64,000 nucleotides of DNA. Origin: a virus. Position 1 is the first letter of the stretch. Every line of letters starts with the position of its first letter. The notes beneath the pieces are model-generated. The model did no database searches. It was given only the letters and a program-made list of their open reading frames with translations, and was not told where the DNA came from. The DNA lies in IMG/VR virus record IMGVR_UViG_3300046804_004104, positions 1-64,000 of that record. One strand, 5' to 3'. The position numbers were made by a program, and so were the translations under genes. This document shows, one piece after another, positions 49,050 to 55,826 of the stretch.

Positions 49050-49484
49050 ATGGCACTAATCAGAGACTTTGAACTTCCAAATACCGGAGTCACCGTTAGT
49101 AATGCATATCATTTAATTGTGAATGTGGCTACAGAAAAAAGACTTGTGGATGTACCAGTTCCACCAGATTCAAATCATCCAACAGGGCTTACTGATGGTG
49201 GACATAGTGGAGATCCAGTATATTGGAAAGCTGGTTATGTTGCTAGAATTGCTTTAGAAGTTTATGCTTCTAAAGAAGCTAGAGACGAAGGAAAAACTCC
49301 AATTGGGGCAATTGGAGTAAATCCAACTGATGTTATGCATCCCGATTTAAAAACAGTAACTACTCCTGGAAAAGATTTTAAAGTAATGTTCTTTGTTGAT
49401 CCAGAAAGTCCTGATAGTTTACTAACACAAGCATATAATCATCTAAAAACTACTGAATATTATAAAGATGCTGAGGAGGTTTGA
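49050..49484 (+). CDS. Small protein downstream of the fibre, 144 aa
   Basis: A 144-residue protein starting MALIRDFELPNTGVTVSNAY, with AYHLIVNVATEKRLVDVPVP, a GYVARIALEVYASKEARDEG segment and a helical C-terminus LLTQAYNHLKTTEYYKDAEE. An excellent AGGAGA Shine-Dalgarno sequence lies within the end of the fibre gene, five bases before the ATG. The N-terminal strand pattern and the Y-x-x-L-K-x-T-x-x-Y-K-D-A ending are familiar from short genes that follow phage fibre genes, where they serve as tip or assembly factors. That role is inferred. It is followed by a second small gene whose Shine-Dalgarno sequence overlaps its end. Confidence 0.7.
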   Translation: MALIRDFELPNTGVTVSNAYHLIVNVATEKRLVDVPVPPDSNHPTGLTDGGHSGDPVYWKAGYVARIALEVYASKEARDEGKTPIGAIGVNPTDVMHPDLKTVTTPGKDFKVMFFVDPESPDSLLTQAYNHLKTTEYYKDAEEV

Positions 49485-49486
49485 AA

Positions 49487-49738
49487 ATGTCAATTACATA
49501 TTCATATCCTAAACTTACTGAGGGACAAAAAACAGTTGTAGTTAGATTTGCAAATGATGATGGTCTTGAACTTACTAAAGTTGTAAATATTCCTTATAAT
49601 TCTGATGGATCTTTAAACGAAAGTTATTTTCAAGAAATTCTTGAAGGTCAACTCAGAAGTGTTGAATATAAAGTAAGTGTTGGATCACTTGAGTTTGGTG
49701 AACCTGAACCAGAAAATACTTATGTTCCTCCAATGTGA
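49487..49738 (+). CDS. Small beta-strand protein, 83 aa
   Basis: The ATG at 49487 is chosen over the TTG two codons upstream because GAGGAGG at 49473-49479 is then at the ideal seven-base spacing. The product starts MSITYSYPKLTEGQKTVVVR, has a FANDDGLELTKVVNIPYNSDG segment and ends in an acidic, Pro-rich EPEPENTYVPPM tail. The pattern is that of a single small beta sheet with a flexible tail. It overlaps no other gene and is followed by a perfect late promoter. I do not know its function; its place suggests a fibre-associated or virion protein. Confidence 0.65.
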   Translation: MSITYSYPKLTEGQKTVVVRFANDDGLELTKVVNIPYNSDGSLNESYFQEILEGQLRSVEYKVSVGSLEFGEPEPENTYVPPM

Positions 49739-49765
49739 GAAGAACATATTTATTTTGAAGAATAG

Positions 49766-49773
49766 TATAAATA
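49766..49773 (+). promoter_or_regulatory. Perfect late promoter TATAAATA
   Basis: An exact TATAAATA lies 23 bases before the 49797 ATG, followed by the strong Shine-Dalgarno sequence AGGAGGT at 49784-49790. It would drive the small protein and the three paralogues that follow. Confidence 0.75.
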
Positions 49774-49796
49774 ACTAATAGATAGGAGGTTCAAGT

Positions 49797-49970
49797 ATGG
49801 CAATTACTATTGGTCAAGGTGGTAACGGAGTAATTATGTCAAGTGATGCTACTATTACTAGTAATACGACTTTAACCACCAGTCAAAATTGGGCTAGTAT
49901 TGGACCAATCACGATTAATAGTGGCGTCACGGTTACCGTGAACTCTGGTGCTTATTGGACTATAATTTGA
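49797..49970 (+). CDS. Small beta-helix-like protein, 57 aa
   Basis: A 57-residue protein starting MAITIGQGGNGVIMSSDATI, rich in Thr, Ser, Asn, Gly and Ile, with alternating hydrophobic residues in SIGPITINSGVTVTVNSGAY. This is the pattern of a few rungs of a beta-helix, like the end of a fibre shaft. It has both a perfect late promoter and a strong Shine-Dalgarno sequence, which argues that so short a frame is a real gene. It ends ten bases before the first of three paralogous genes and may be a cap or linker for them. The function is inferred from pattern only. Confidence 0.65.
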   Translation: MAITIGQGGNGVIMSSDATITSNTTLTTSQNWASIGPITINSGVTVTVNSGAYWTII

Positions 49971-49980
49971 GGTATTATAA

Positions 49981-50544
49981 ATGAGTACTTTATATACTAA
50001 TAATATTATTAGTCCTGAGTCTAGCACTCCAATATTACAGTCCACTGGTAATATTGTTCAATGTAGTAGAGTCAGATATGACTCTAGAACTACTTGGTCA
50101 TCCAATCCTACTGGAAATGGTACAGAAATAACGGGACTTAGATTAACTATTTCTCCTAGACATAGTGGAAATTTATTATTATGTCAATGGGTACTTTCTG
50201 GAGAATTAGCTCATGATAATGTATTTCTGGTTTTTAGAGATGGTGGACTAATTACTACAGGTGGAGAACAGGGATATAATAACGAAGTTGGCAACGCAAG
50301 ATGGTCTGGATTTATTTCCTCTACATACGACTCCGCTAATGACCAAAATTCCACCCCCCACCATTGGTATATTCAATATTTTTGTAATGCAGATTCAACA
50401 GCTTCAAGATTTTATTCTCCAGCTGTAAGAAAATCAGATGGAGGTTCTGATACTCTTCATTTAAATAGAACTTATGGTTCTGGTGGGCAGGATGGTTTTG
50501 AAATAACCGTGAGTACTGGCGTAATTTACGAAATTACCAGATAA
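49981..50544 (+). CDS. Tandem paralogue 1 of 3, virion tip-like protein, 187 aa
   Basis: The N-terminus STLYTNNIISPESSTPILQS resembles the opening of phage fibre-tip and head-fibre proteins. The body is beta-rich, with NLLLCQWVLSGE, a QGYNNEVGNARWSGFIS segment, and a final LNRTYGSGGQDGFEITVSTG then VIYEI. These landmarks recur in the same order in the next two genes, so the three arose by duplication. A 39-base tract (50272-50310) is identical in the third copy. A weak GAGG lies about six bases before the ATG. Position after the fibre suggests a receptor-binding or capping role, unproven. Confidence 0.75.
   Translation: MSTLYTNNIISPESSTPILQSTGNIVQCSRVRYDSRTTWSSNPTGNGTEITGLRLTISPRHSGNLLLCQWVLSGELAHDNVFLVFRDGGLITTGGEQGYNNEVGNARWSGFISSTYDSANDQNSTPHHWYIQYFCNADSTASRFYSPAVRKSDGGSDTLHLNRTYGSGGQDGFEITVSTGVIYEITR
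50272..50310. repeat. 39-base tract identical to 51437-51475
   Basis: The tract encodes GYNNEVGNARWSG in paralogue 1 and is base-for-base identical in paralogue 3, while the flanking sequence is clearly diverged. The middle paralogue lacks it. Such sharp islands of identity suggest gene conversion or recombination between the copies. Confidence 0.85.
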
Positions 50545-50555
50545 GGAGAAAAACA

Positions 50556-51146
50556 ATGAGTTTCGTTTACGCAGATAGAATTACAGATACTAGTGGAAAC
50601 ATAACTGTTCCTCCATATGGTGGGGTAATTAATACCAGTACGATGCGTTATGATGGTCGTCCTGGATATTGGACAAGAGGTTGGATTCAATATGATAATA
50701 ATGGTACATTATTTGCGTTAAGATTGACGGCAAGTAATGTACAACATCCAAATAATATTCTTGTTGCTTCTTGGCAACTAACTATGGAAACTGACAATAA
50801 TACTGTCTTTAGAATTTTAAAAAATGGTTCTTGGGAAGATAATAGTTTTGGTACAAGTTCTTCAATGGCACCTTCAGATGAATGGTATTGGAAAGGGCTT
50901 TTGTGTGCTTATCATGATGGAGACAATGCTTCAACTCCATCAAATTATCAACTTTTATACATGGGAAGAGCTGGAACTACAGGAAATATAAATTTAGATA
51001 TTGTTGCAATGAACTCCGCTGATAGTAATTATAACCTTTATATTAATAGAACTTGGAATAGTGGCGGACAGGATAGTTATGAAGTTGGAGTATGCACTGG
51101 TGTTGTTTTTGAAATTTCACACGAACAAGGAGGAATAGAAAGATGA
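50556..51146 (+). CDS. Tandem paralogue 2 of 3, virion tip-like protein, 196 aa
   Basis: The same layout as its two neighbours: a short N-terminal region with a YADRITDTSGNITVP segment, a central ILVASWQLTMETDNNTVF stretch at the place of LLLCQWVLSGE in copy 1, a W-x-G-x-L region (YWKGLLCAYHDGDN), and the C-terminal LYINRTWNSGGQDSYEVGVC. It is the most diverged of the three and lacks the 39-base tract shared by copies 1 and 3. AAGGAG lies before the ATG at good spacing. Its stop overlaps the start of copy 3 by four bases (ATGA), so these two are translationally coupled. Confidence 0.75.
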   Translation: MSFVYADRITDTSGNITVPPYGGVINTSTMRYDGRPGYWTRGWIQYDNNGTLFALRLTASNVQHPNNILVASWQLTMETDNNTVFRILKNGSWEDNSFGTSSSMAPSDEWYWKGLLCAYHDGDNASTPSNYQLLYMGRAGTTGNINLDIVAMNSADSNYNLYINRTWNSGGQDSYEVGVCTGVVFEISHEQGGIER

Positions 51147-51703
51147 GTACCCAACTTAGAGTTAATGATATTTACAATCTTGCTGGAAAAAGACTTTCCG
51201 CTTCTGGCGTTGGGAATGTAGTTTCTTCCGATTTTACACAAACTTGTGAGCCATATCTAGTTTATACTAGAAATAGTGGTAATGGTACAAGATTTAATGC
51301 ATTATCTCTTTCAGTAACACCAAAAAAATCTACTAATATTTTAGTAATGCAATGGGTTTTGACTGGAGAAGTTAGTTGGGATGAAGTCCTTCTTCTACAC
51401 AGAAATGACTCCTTGATCACTGATGCTGGTCAACAAGGATATAATAACGAAGTTGGCAACGCAAGATGGTCTGGACTTATTGGAGGTTGGTATGATAGGG
51501 ATAATTCATCAACCCCACAGTCATTCAAATTAACTTATCATTGTGTAGCTAATACCACAAGTCCACTATACTTCACTCCCGCTGTTAGATCTTCACAAAG
51601 TTCTGAAAACTGGTGGAGACTTAATAGAACATGGAACAGTAATGGACAAAATGCTTACGAAAGAACTTGTTCATTGGGATACCTATTTGAAATAGGAACC
51701 TGA
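51143..51703 (+). CDS. Tandem paralogue 3 of 3, virion tip-like protein, 186 aa
   Basis: It begins STQLRVNDIYNLAGKRLSAS, a form typical of fibre-tip proteins. It then has NILVMQWVLTGE, a GYNNEVGNARWSGLIGGWY segment and WWRLNRTWNSNGQNAYERTC, ending YLFEIGT. The length and landmark order match copies 1 and 2. A strong AAGGAGG Shine-Dalgarno sequence (51127-51133) is nine bases before the ATG, inside the end of copy 2. The stop is followed at once by overlapping late-promoter octamers. Probable virion recognition or capping component. Confidence 0.75.
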   Translation: MSTQLRVNDIYNLAGKRLSASGVGNVVSSDFTQTCEPYLVYTRNSGNGTRFNALSLSVTPKKSTNILVMQWVLTGEVSWDEVLLLHRNDSLITDAGQQGYNNEVGNARWSGLIGGWYDRDNSSTPQSFKLTYHCVANTTSPLYFTPAVRSSQSSENWWRLNRTWNSNGQNAYERTCSLGYLFEIGT

Positions 51704-51705
51704 TT

Positions 51706-51717
51706 CATAAATAAATA
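51706..51717 (+). promoter_or_regulatory. Two overlapping late promoters (CATAAATA, AATAAATA)
   Basis: CATAAATA at 51706-51713 and AATAAATA at 51710-51717 overlap by four bases, just after the stop of the third paralogue and 24 bases before the next ATG. Either phase gives a seven-of-eight match to the T4 late motif. Confidence 0.6.
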
Positions 51718-51740
51718 AAACAAAAGATCAATTACTTCCG

Positions 51741-52112
51741 ATGACAAAATTTAATTTTAGAGATAATTTTAAAAGATTTCCAGAATATGCAGATGCAATC
51801 GTTGCACTAAGACCTGGTGCTGGATTTGGAATTAATATGAATGAGTATACATCATTATATTGGGATCCAAGTAATGAAGGACAACCTCCTACTGAGGATG
51901 AAATTAAAGAAAAGTTAAAAGAATTAATTGCTGAATGGGAATTAAATGAATATAGAAGACAGAGATATTTACAATTTGCTTCAGTAGAAGAACAATTAGC
52001 TTTACTTTGGGATGATCTTCATCTCGGTAATATTCCAGGAAAAGAAACATCTCTTTGGTATACTCATGTTAAAGAGATAAAAGAACAATTCCCAAAACCA
52101 GAACAAGAATAA
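51741..52112 (+). CDS. Small fibre-associated protein with XkdW-like C-terminus, 123 aa
   Basis: The N-terminal half (RFPEYADAIVALRPGAGFGI then TSLYWDPSNEGQPPTEDEIK) and a helix ELIAEWELNEYRRQRYLQF lead to SVEEQLALLWDDLHLGNIPG and a final VKEIKEQFPKPEQE. The pattern Tyr-Arg-x-x-Arg, then EQL-x-x-LWxD and xxIKxxxPKP is widespread in short phage proteins next to tail-fibre genes (XkdW-like or tail-fibre-assembly-like). I therefore infer a role in fibre tip assembly or a short virion protein. No Shine-Dalgarno sequence precedes the ATG, but a double late promoter does. Confidence 0.7.
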   Translation: MTKFNFRDNFKRFPEYADAIVALRPGAGFGINMNEYTSLYWDPSNEGQPPTEDEIKEKLKELIAEWELNEYRRQRYLQFASVEEQLALLWDDLHLGNIPGKETSLWYTHVKEIKEQFPKPEQE

Positions 52113-52126
52113 TTAAATTATAAATT

Positions 52127-52837
52127 ATGATAAATCATGTTGTTATTGAAAATTGGTATAAAGATCCAGATGAAATACGAAATTTTGCTTTAAAAAAATT
52201 TGAAAACAATAAAAGTTTTGGTGAAAGTAAAGTAAATGATGATGGATATGGAGCATATCCTGGATATCGTTGCAAGTCTGATATAAAAAATCTACTAGAA
52301 AATAGAGATAGAATAGAAAAAAACTCTGGAATGAAAATAGATCCAAAAAGATGGATTTTCATGAATGTTTGTGATTTCCAATCTGATTTGGATATGTTAG
52401 AATTTGATATGAATACAATGTCAATGAAAATTAAAGATTCTGATGTTGTTTTAAATATGACCGAATCTTTATCTAATGGATGTTTTCAATATTGTGATAA
52501 AAATTCAACGATGTGGATTCATCCTGATCATGGGAATACTTATGCTGCAGTAGTATATCTGACTCCCAATCCACCAGAAGGAACTGGAACAGGGTTCTTT
52601 AAAAATAAAAAAACATCACAAGAATATCAAGAAAATTCAGAATTTGTTTTACCGAAAGAAGAATGTACAAACTTAGACAACTGGGAAATGGTTGATTATG
52701 TTGAAAATGTTTATAATAGATGTGTAATTTTTAACGCAAAAAGATTCCATTCAGCTACAAAATATTTTGGCACAACTCCAGAAGATTCAAGACTTTTTCA
52801 AGTATTCTTTTTTAATCAACTTAAAAATATAAATTAA
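52127..52837 (+). CDS. 2OG-Fe(II) oxygenase-like protein (DUF6445-like), 236 aa
   Basis: The protein has the order expected for the family: N-terminal NWYKDPDEIRNFALK helix, GYGAYPGYRC, then NGCFQYCDKNSTMWIHPDHG. H132-P-D134 would be two iron ligands and H208, in FNAKRFHSATKYFG, the third. R222, in DSRLFQVFFFN, is well placed to bind 2-oxoglutarate. Between them AAVVYLTPNPPEGTGTGFF matches the strand and Gly-rich turn I associate with DUF6445-type phage proteins. Substrates of phage members are unknown to me; hydroxylation of a protein, sugar or nucleotide is possible. It is next to a second oxygenase gene and just upstream of gp13. The ATG has no Shine-Dalgarno sequence. Confidence 0.75.
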   Translation: MINHVVIENWYKDPDEIRNFALKKFENNKSFGESKVNDDGYGAYPGYRCKSDIKNLLENRDRIEKNSGMKIDPKRWIFMNVCDFQSDLDMLEFDMNTMSMKIKDSDVVLNMTESLSNGCFQYCDKNSTMWIHPDHGNTYAAVVYLTPNPPEGTGTGFFKNKKTSQEYQENSEFVLPKEECTNLDNWEMVDYVENVYNRCVIFNAKRFHSATKYFGTTPEDSRLFQVFFFNQLKNIN

Positions 52838-52853
52838 TTTTTTAACATTTATT

Positions 52854-53495
52854 ATGAACATAGCTGAAATTTTTCCAACTCCTATATTTGTAGATAATTA
52901 CACCGAAAAAGAAACCATAAAAAATTTGATTTTAAAGGAAATAAAAAAACAAAAACCAGAACCTCATTTGTGTTCTCCACAACTACTTCATTATGGAAAC
53001 ACATCAGATGGTTCTATTTTTAGAAAAAAAGAGTTCAAATCATTTAAACAATGGTGTGAAAAATCCTGCGAAAAATTTATTACTGAAGTACTTGGATATA
53101 AATTGGAAGATGGAGTATTTGTAACGGATAGTTGGATCAATGTTTGTAATAAGGATGGATTCCAACAACCGCATTTTCACACCAATTCTTTTATTTCTGG
53201 AACATATTATGTAAATTTTGATAAGGATCTAGGGCATTCCCCATTGACATTTCAATCACCCAGTTCTGCAAATTACATATCAAAGTCTTCAATAAGTTTA
53301 GAAAAAATTGTTCCAACTCCATATACAACAGATTCTAATTGTTATCCACAGAACGGTGATTTAGTCCTTTGGCAATCACACTTACTTCATGGACATTTTG
53401 GTAATGAAGCTGATGATAGAATATCGGTTTCTATGAATTTTATGCCAAAAGTAATCAGTACTGGTCAGTATGGATTTAGAGTTTCTCCTTACTAA
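52854..53495 (+). CDS. 2OG-Fe(II) oxygenase, 2OG-FeII_Oxy_5-like, 213 aa
   Basis: It begins IAEIFPTPIFVDN, the usual opening of this family. The core has SWINVCNKDGFQQPHFHTN and SGTYYVNF (H107-x-H109-x-N111), then PQNGDLVLWQSHLLHGHFGN with H179 and DDRISVSMNFMPK with R189 and S191. This family typically has HxH/N in place of HxD and an R-x-S motif that binds 2-oxoglutarate. Similar proteins are common in marine T4-like phages, with unknown substrate. It starts 17 bases after the previous oxygenase. Its stop is followed directly by the gp13 promoter and hairpin. Confidence 0.85.
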   Translation: MNIAEIFPTPIFVDNYTEKETIKNLILKEIKKQKPEPHLCSPQLLHYGNTSDGSIFRKKEFKSFKQWCEKSCEKFITEVLGYKLEDGVFVTDSWINVCNKDGFQQPHFHTNSFISGTYYVNFDKDLGHSPLTFQSPSSANYISKSSISLEKIVPTPYTTDSNCYPQNGDLVLWQSHLLHGHFGNEADDRISVSMNFMPKVISTGQYGFRVSPY

Positions 53496-53497
53496 AT

Positions 53498-53505
53498 TAT
53501 AAATA
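53498..53505 (+). promoter_or_regulatory. 13: Perfect late promoter TATAAATA for gp13
   Basis: An exact TATAAATA overlaps the 5' edge of a long hairpin (53501-53528). With the usual T4 spacing, transcription would start near 53511-53512, at the end of the hairpin's 5' arm, leaving the 3' arm with its AGGGG unpaired in late transcripts. Confidence 0.75.
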
Positions 53506-53532
53506 CCTCTAGGAAACTAGGGGTATTTTTTT
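53501..53532 (+). terminator. Intrinsic terminator and ribosome-site mask abutting the gp13 ATG
   Basis: AATACCTCTAG (53502-53512) pairs fully, with one T-G, with CTAGGGGTATT (53517-53527) around a GAAA tetraloop. The stem extends one more A-T pair and is followed by T residues to 53532, so it is a strong Rho-independent terminator for the oxygenase genes. Its 3' arm contains AGGGG (53519-53523), the only Shine-Dalgarno candidate for gp13, nine bases before the ATG at 53533. Confidence 0.8.
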
Positions 53533-54366
53533 ATGGCGCAACCATCTAGTAGAGCGGAGTTGAAAGATTACTGCCTCAAACAACTAGGAAAGCCAGTTTT
53601 AGAAATAAATGTAGATGACGATCAAATTGATAACTTAATTGATGATGCAATTCAATATTATCATGAGCGTCATTTTGATGGAATTGATCGTGTATTTTTA
53701 AAACATAAACTCACTCCTGCAACTAAAACAACCTTAGCTCAACCAGGTCCAGTAGGTTCTGCAACTACATCTTCCCCAGAAGTTGTCGGAGCCGGATTAA
53801 CTTCTCTTACTTATGTTGAAGGGGTTAATTATCTCCCACTTCCAGATAGTATTATTGGCGTAAATAATATCCTCAAAATTAATTCCAGTACTATATCAGA
53901 CGGTCTTTTCAATATTAAATATCAGTTGTTTTTAAATGATGTTTATTATTATGGTGCATTAGATCTCTTGAATTATGCAATGGTCAAAAGATATCTTGAA
54001 GATTTGGATTTTCTCCTAAATCCTCATGCACAAATCAGATTTAATAAGAAGAATCATAAACTATATCTTGATATTGATTGGTCTCAGGTTGGGGAAAATG
54101 AATATGTAATTATCGATTGTTATAGGATCGTGGATCCTTCAGATGCACCAAAACTCTACAACGATTGGTGGTTGAAGAAATACCTCACAGCTTTAATTAA
54201 AAAACAGTGGGGACAGAATATGATTAAGTTTAATGGTGTACTTCTTCCAGGTGGAGTTCAACTGAATGGGAGACAGATTTATGATGATGGTGTTGCCGAA
54301 GTAGAAAAGTTAGAACAACAACTTAAGGATGAGTACGAATTACCACCACTGGATCTCATAGGTTGA
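53533..54366 (+). CDS. 13: gp13 neck protein, 277 aa
   Basis: The N-terminus LKDYCLKQLGKPVLEINV followed by DDDQIDNLIDDAIQYYHERH and GIDRVFLKHKLT is characteristic of gp13 in T4-like marine phages. The middle has YQLFLNDVYYYGALDLLNYA and RYLEDLDFLLNPHAQIRFNK; the end has WWLKKYLTALIKKQWGQNMI. T4 gp13 has 309 residues. In T4, gp13 and gp14 form the neck that closes the filled head and joins it to the tail. Codon use becomes less AT-biased here and stays so through gp17. The ATG directly abuts the T-run of the terminator hairpin. gp14 begins one base after its stop. Confidence 0.92.
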   Translation: MAQPSSRAELKDYCLKQLGKPVLEINVDDDQIDNLIDDAIQYYHERHFDGIDRVFLKHKLTPATKTTLAQPGPVGSATTSSPEVVGAGLTSLTYVEGVNYLPLPDSIIGVNNILKINSSTISDGLFNIKYQLFLNDVYYYGALDLLNYAMVKRYLEDLDFLLNPHAQIRFNKKNHKLYLDIDWSQVGENEYVIIDCYRIVDPSDAPKLYNDWWLKKYLTALIKKQWGQNMIKFNGVLLPGGVQLNGRQIYDDGVAEVEKLEQQLKDEYELPPLDLIG

Positions 54367-54367
54367 T

Positions 54368-55798
54368 ATGTCACCACTTAATTCTTATTTTCTTCAAGGA
54401 TCTCCGAGTGAGCAAAGACTTATTCAAGATCTAATCAACGAACAACTTAAAATGTATGGACAGGATGTTCTATACATGCCTAGGAGGATTATTGGGGAAA
54501 ATACGGTCATTAAAGAAGTCACCGCATCAAAGTTTGATGATAGTTTTCGTATTGAAGCCTATCTAATGAACTTTGAGGGATTTAGTGGTAATGGAGATCT
54601 TCTTACAAAGTTTGGTGTCAGAAGTAATGATGAAATCAATCTTGTGATTTCAAAGGAAAGATATGACGATTTTATTTCACCTTTATTAAAATTATGGCCA
54701 GAAGATGAAAGAAAAGTTGCATATAGACCACAAGAGGGAGATTTAATTTGGTTTCCTCTAGATGAGTCACTATTTGAAATTAAGTATGTTGAAGGTAAAA
54801 AACCATTCTATCAACTCAACAATCTCTATGTTTATGAATTAAGATGTGAAAGATTTGAATATGAAGATGAGATTATTGATGTTCCTGAGGTTGATCCTAC
54901 TGGCATAGAGATCAATGAATCCATTAAAGATCTTGGAAATGTTTATACTATTCAAATGGTTGGAACAGGTGCCACTTCAGCCGTAGCAACTGTTGGATTT
55001 GCAACAACTGATCCAAATTCCAAATCAGTCCAGTATGTTGATCTTATCAATGATGGATTTGGATATTCTTTCCCACCTACAGTTTCCATATCTACTGCAC
55101 CGTCTGGTGGTCTAACAGCAACTGCGGTTGCAATCATGACTAGTAGATCTACAAATCAAAAACTTGCAATTGATAGAATCCTCATTACAAATCCTGGATT
55201 TGGATATACTGAACCTCCAACAGTTACTATTTCTGGTGGTGGAGGAAGTGGTGGAATTGCAACTGCAGTAATTAATACAAGAGTTCTAGGAGTCATTGGA
55301 ATTTCTTCTGGTGGTGTTGGATACACTACAACTCCTCAAGTTACAATCCAAAGAACCTTTATCCCAACAAGTACAGGCATTTCCTCTAATATTAGAAATG
55401 CACAAGCTGAGGCAATTCTAAATTCTAATGGAGTAGTGGTTGCAATTCGTTATTCAAATGCTGGTGCTGGATATACATTTACTCCAACAATATCCTTCAC
55501 AGATCCTACCGCAACTACATTTGGAGATTATGATTATAATGAAGTTGTTACTGGTTCTAGAACTGGTACAACTGGATATGTTAAGAGTTGGGATTATGTC
55601 AATAGAGTTCTTAAACTGTCAGTTGTTGATGGAACTTTTGCACGAGGAGAGGCTATAGTTGGTGCAGCTGCAAGTTATAAGGTTTCAAGTGTTCAAACAA
55701 ATGAATTCTTAGACCTATATGCAGAAAATCTTGAAATTGAATTAGCTGCTGATCAAATTCTTGATTTTAGTCAAAAGAACCCATTTGGTGAATACTAA
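54368..55798 (+). CDS. 14: gp14 neck protein with inserted GxGY repeats, 476 aa
   Basis: Residues 1-185 are canonical gp14: LNSYFLQGSPSEQRLIQDL, a YGQDVLYMPRRIIGENTVIK segment, SFRIEAYLMNFEGFSGNG and RPQEGDLIWFPLDESLFEIK. The C-terminus EIELAADQILDFSQKNPFGE is also typical. Between about residues 195 and 385 lie at least four repeats of the form GxGY-x-x-x-P-x-(V/I)-x-(I/F), such as NDGFGYSFPPTVSI and NPGFGYTEPPTVTI. This region explains most of the extra length over T4 gp14 (256 aa). The repeats match those in gp8 and the giant proteins. In T4, gp14 forms a neck ring with gp13. The insert may project from the neck as decoration. Confidence 0.9.
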   Translation: MSPLNSYFLQGSPSEQRLIQDLINEQLKMYGQDVLYMPRRIIGENTVIKEVTASKFDDSFRIEAYLMNFEGFSGNGDLLTKFGVRSNDEINLVISKERYDDFISPLLKLWPEDERKVAYRPQEGDLIWFPLDESLFEIKYVEGKKPFYQLNNLYVYELRCERFEYEDEIIDVPEVDPTGIEINESIKDLGNVYTIQMVGTGATSAVATVGFATTDPNSKSVQYVDLINDGFGYSFPPTVSISTAPSGGLTATAVAIMTSRSTNQKLAIDRILITNPGFGYTEPPTVTISGGGGSGGIATAVINTRVLGVIGISSGGVGYTTTPQVTIQRTFIPTSTGISSNIRNAQAEAILNSNGVVVAIRYSNAGAGYTFTPTISFTDPTATTFGDYDYNEVVTGSRTGTTGYVKSWDYVNRVLKLSVVDGTFARGEAIVGAAASYKVSSVQTNEFLDLYAENLEIELAADQILDFSQKNPFGEY

Positions 55799-55801
55799 AT
55801 A
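55794..55801 (+). promoter_or_regulatory. Late-promoter-like ACTAAATA before gp15
   Basis: ACTAAATA overlaps the gp14 stop and lies 26 bases before the gp15 ATG. It matches six of eight bases of TATAAATA and the CTAAATA form seen at other gaps in the window. Confidence 0.45.
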
Positions 55802-55826
55802 ATTATTACTCTTCATAAAACTTGTA

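Noticed and set aside
49481-49486. TTG start for the 83-aa protein
   Set aside because: The GAGGAGG site would be one base away, too close. The ATG at 49487 has ideal spacing.
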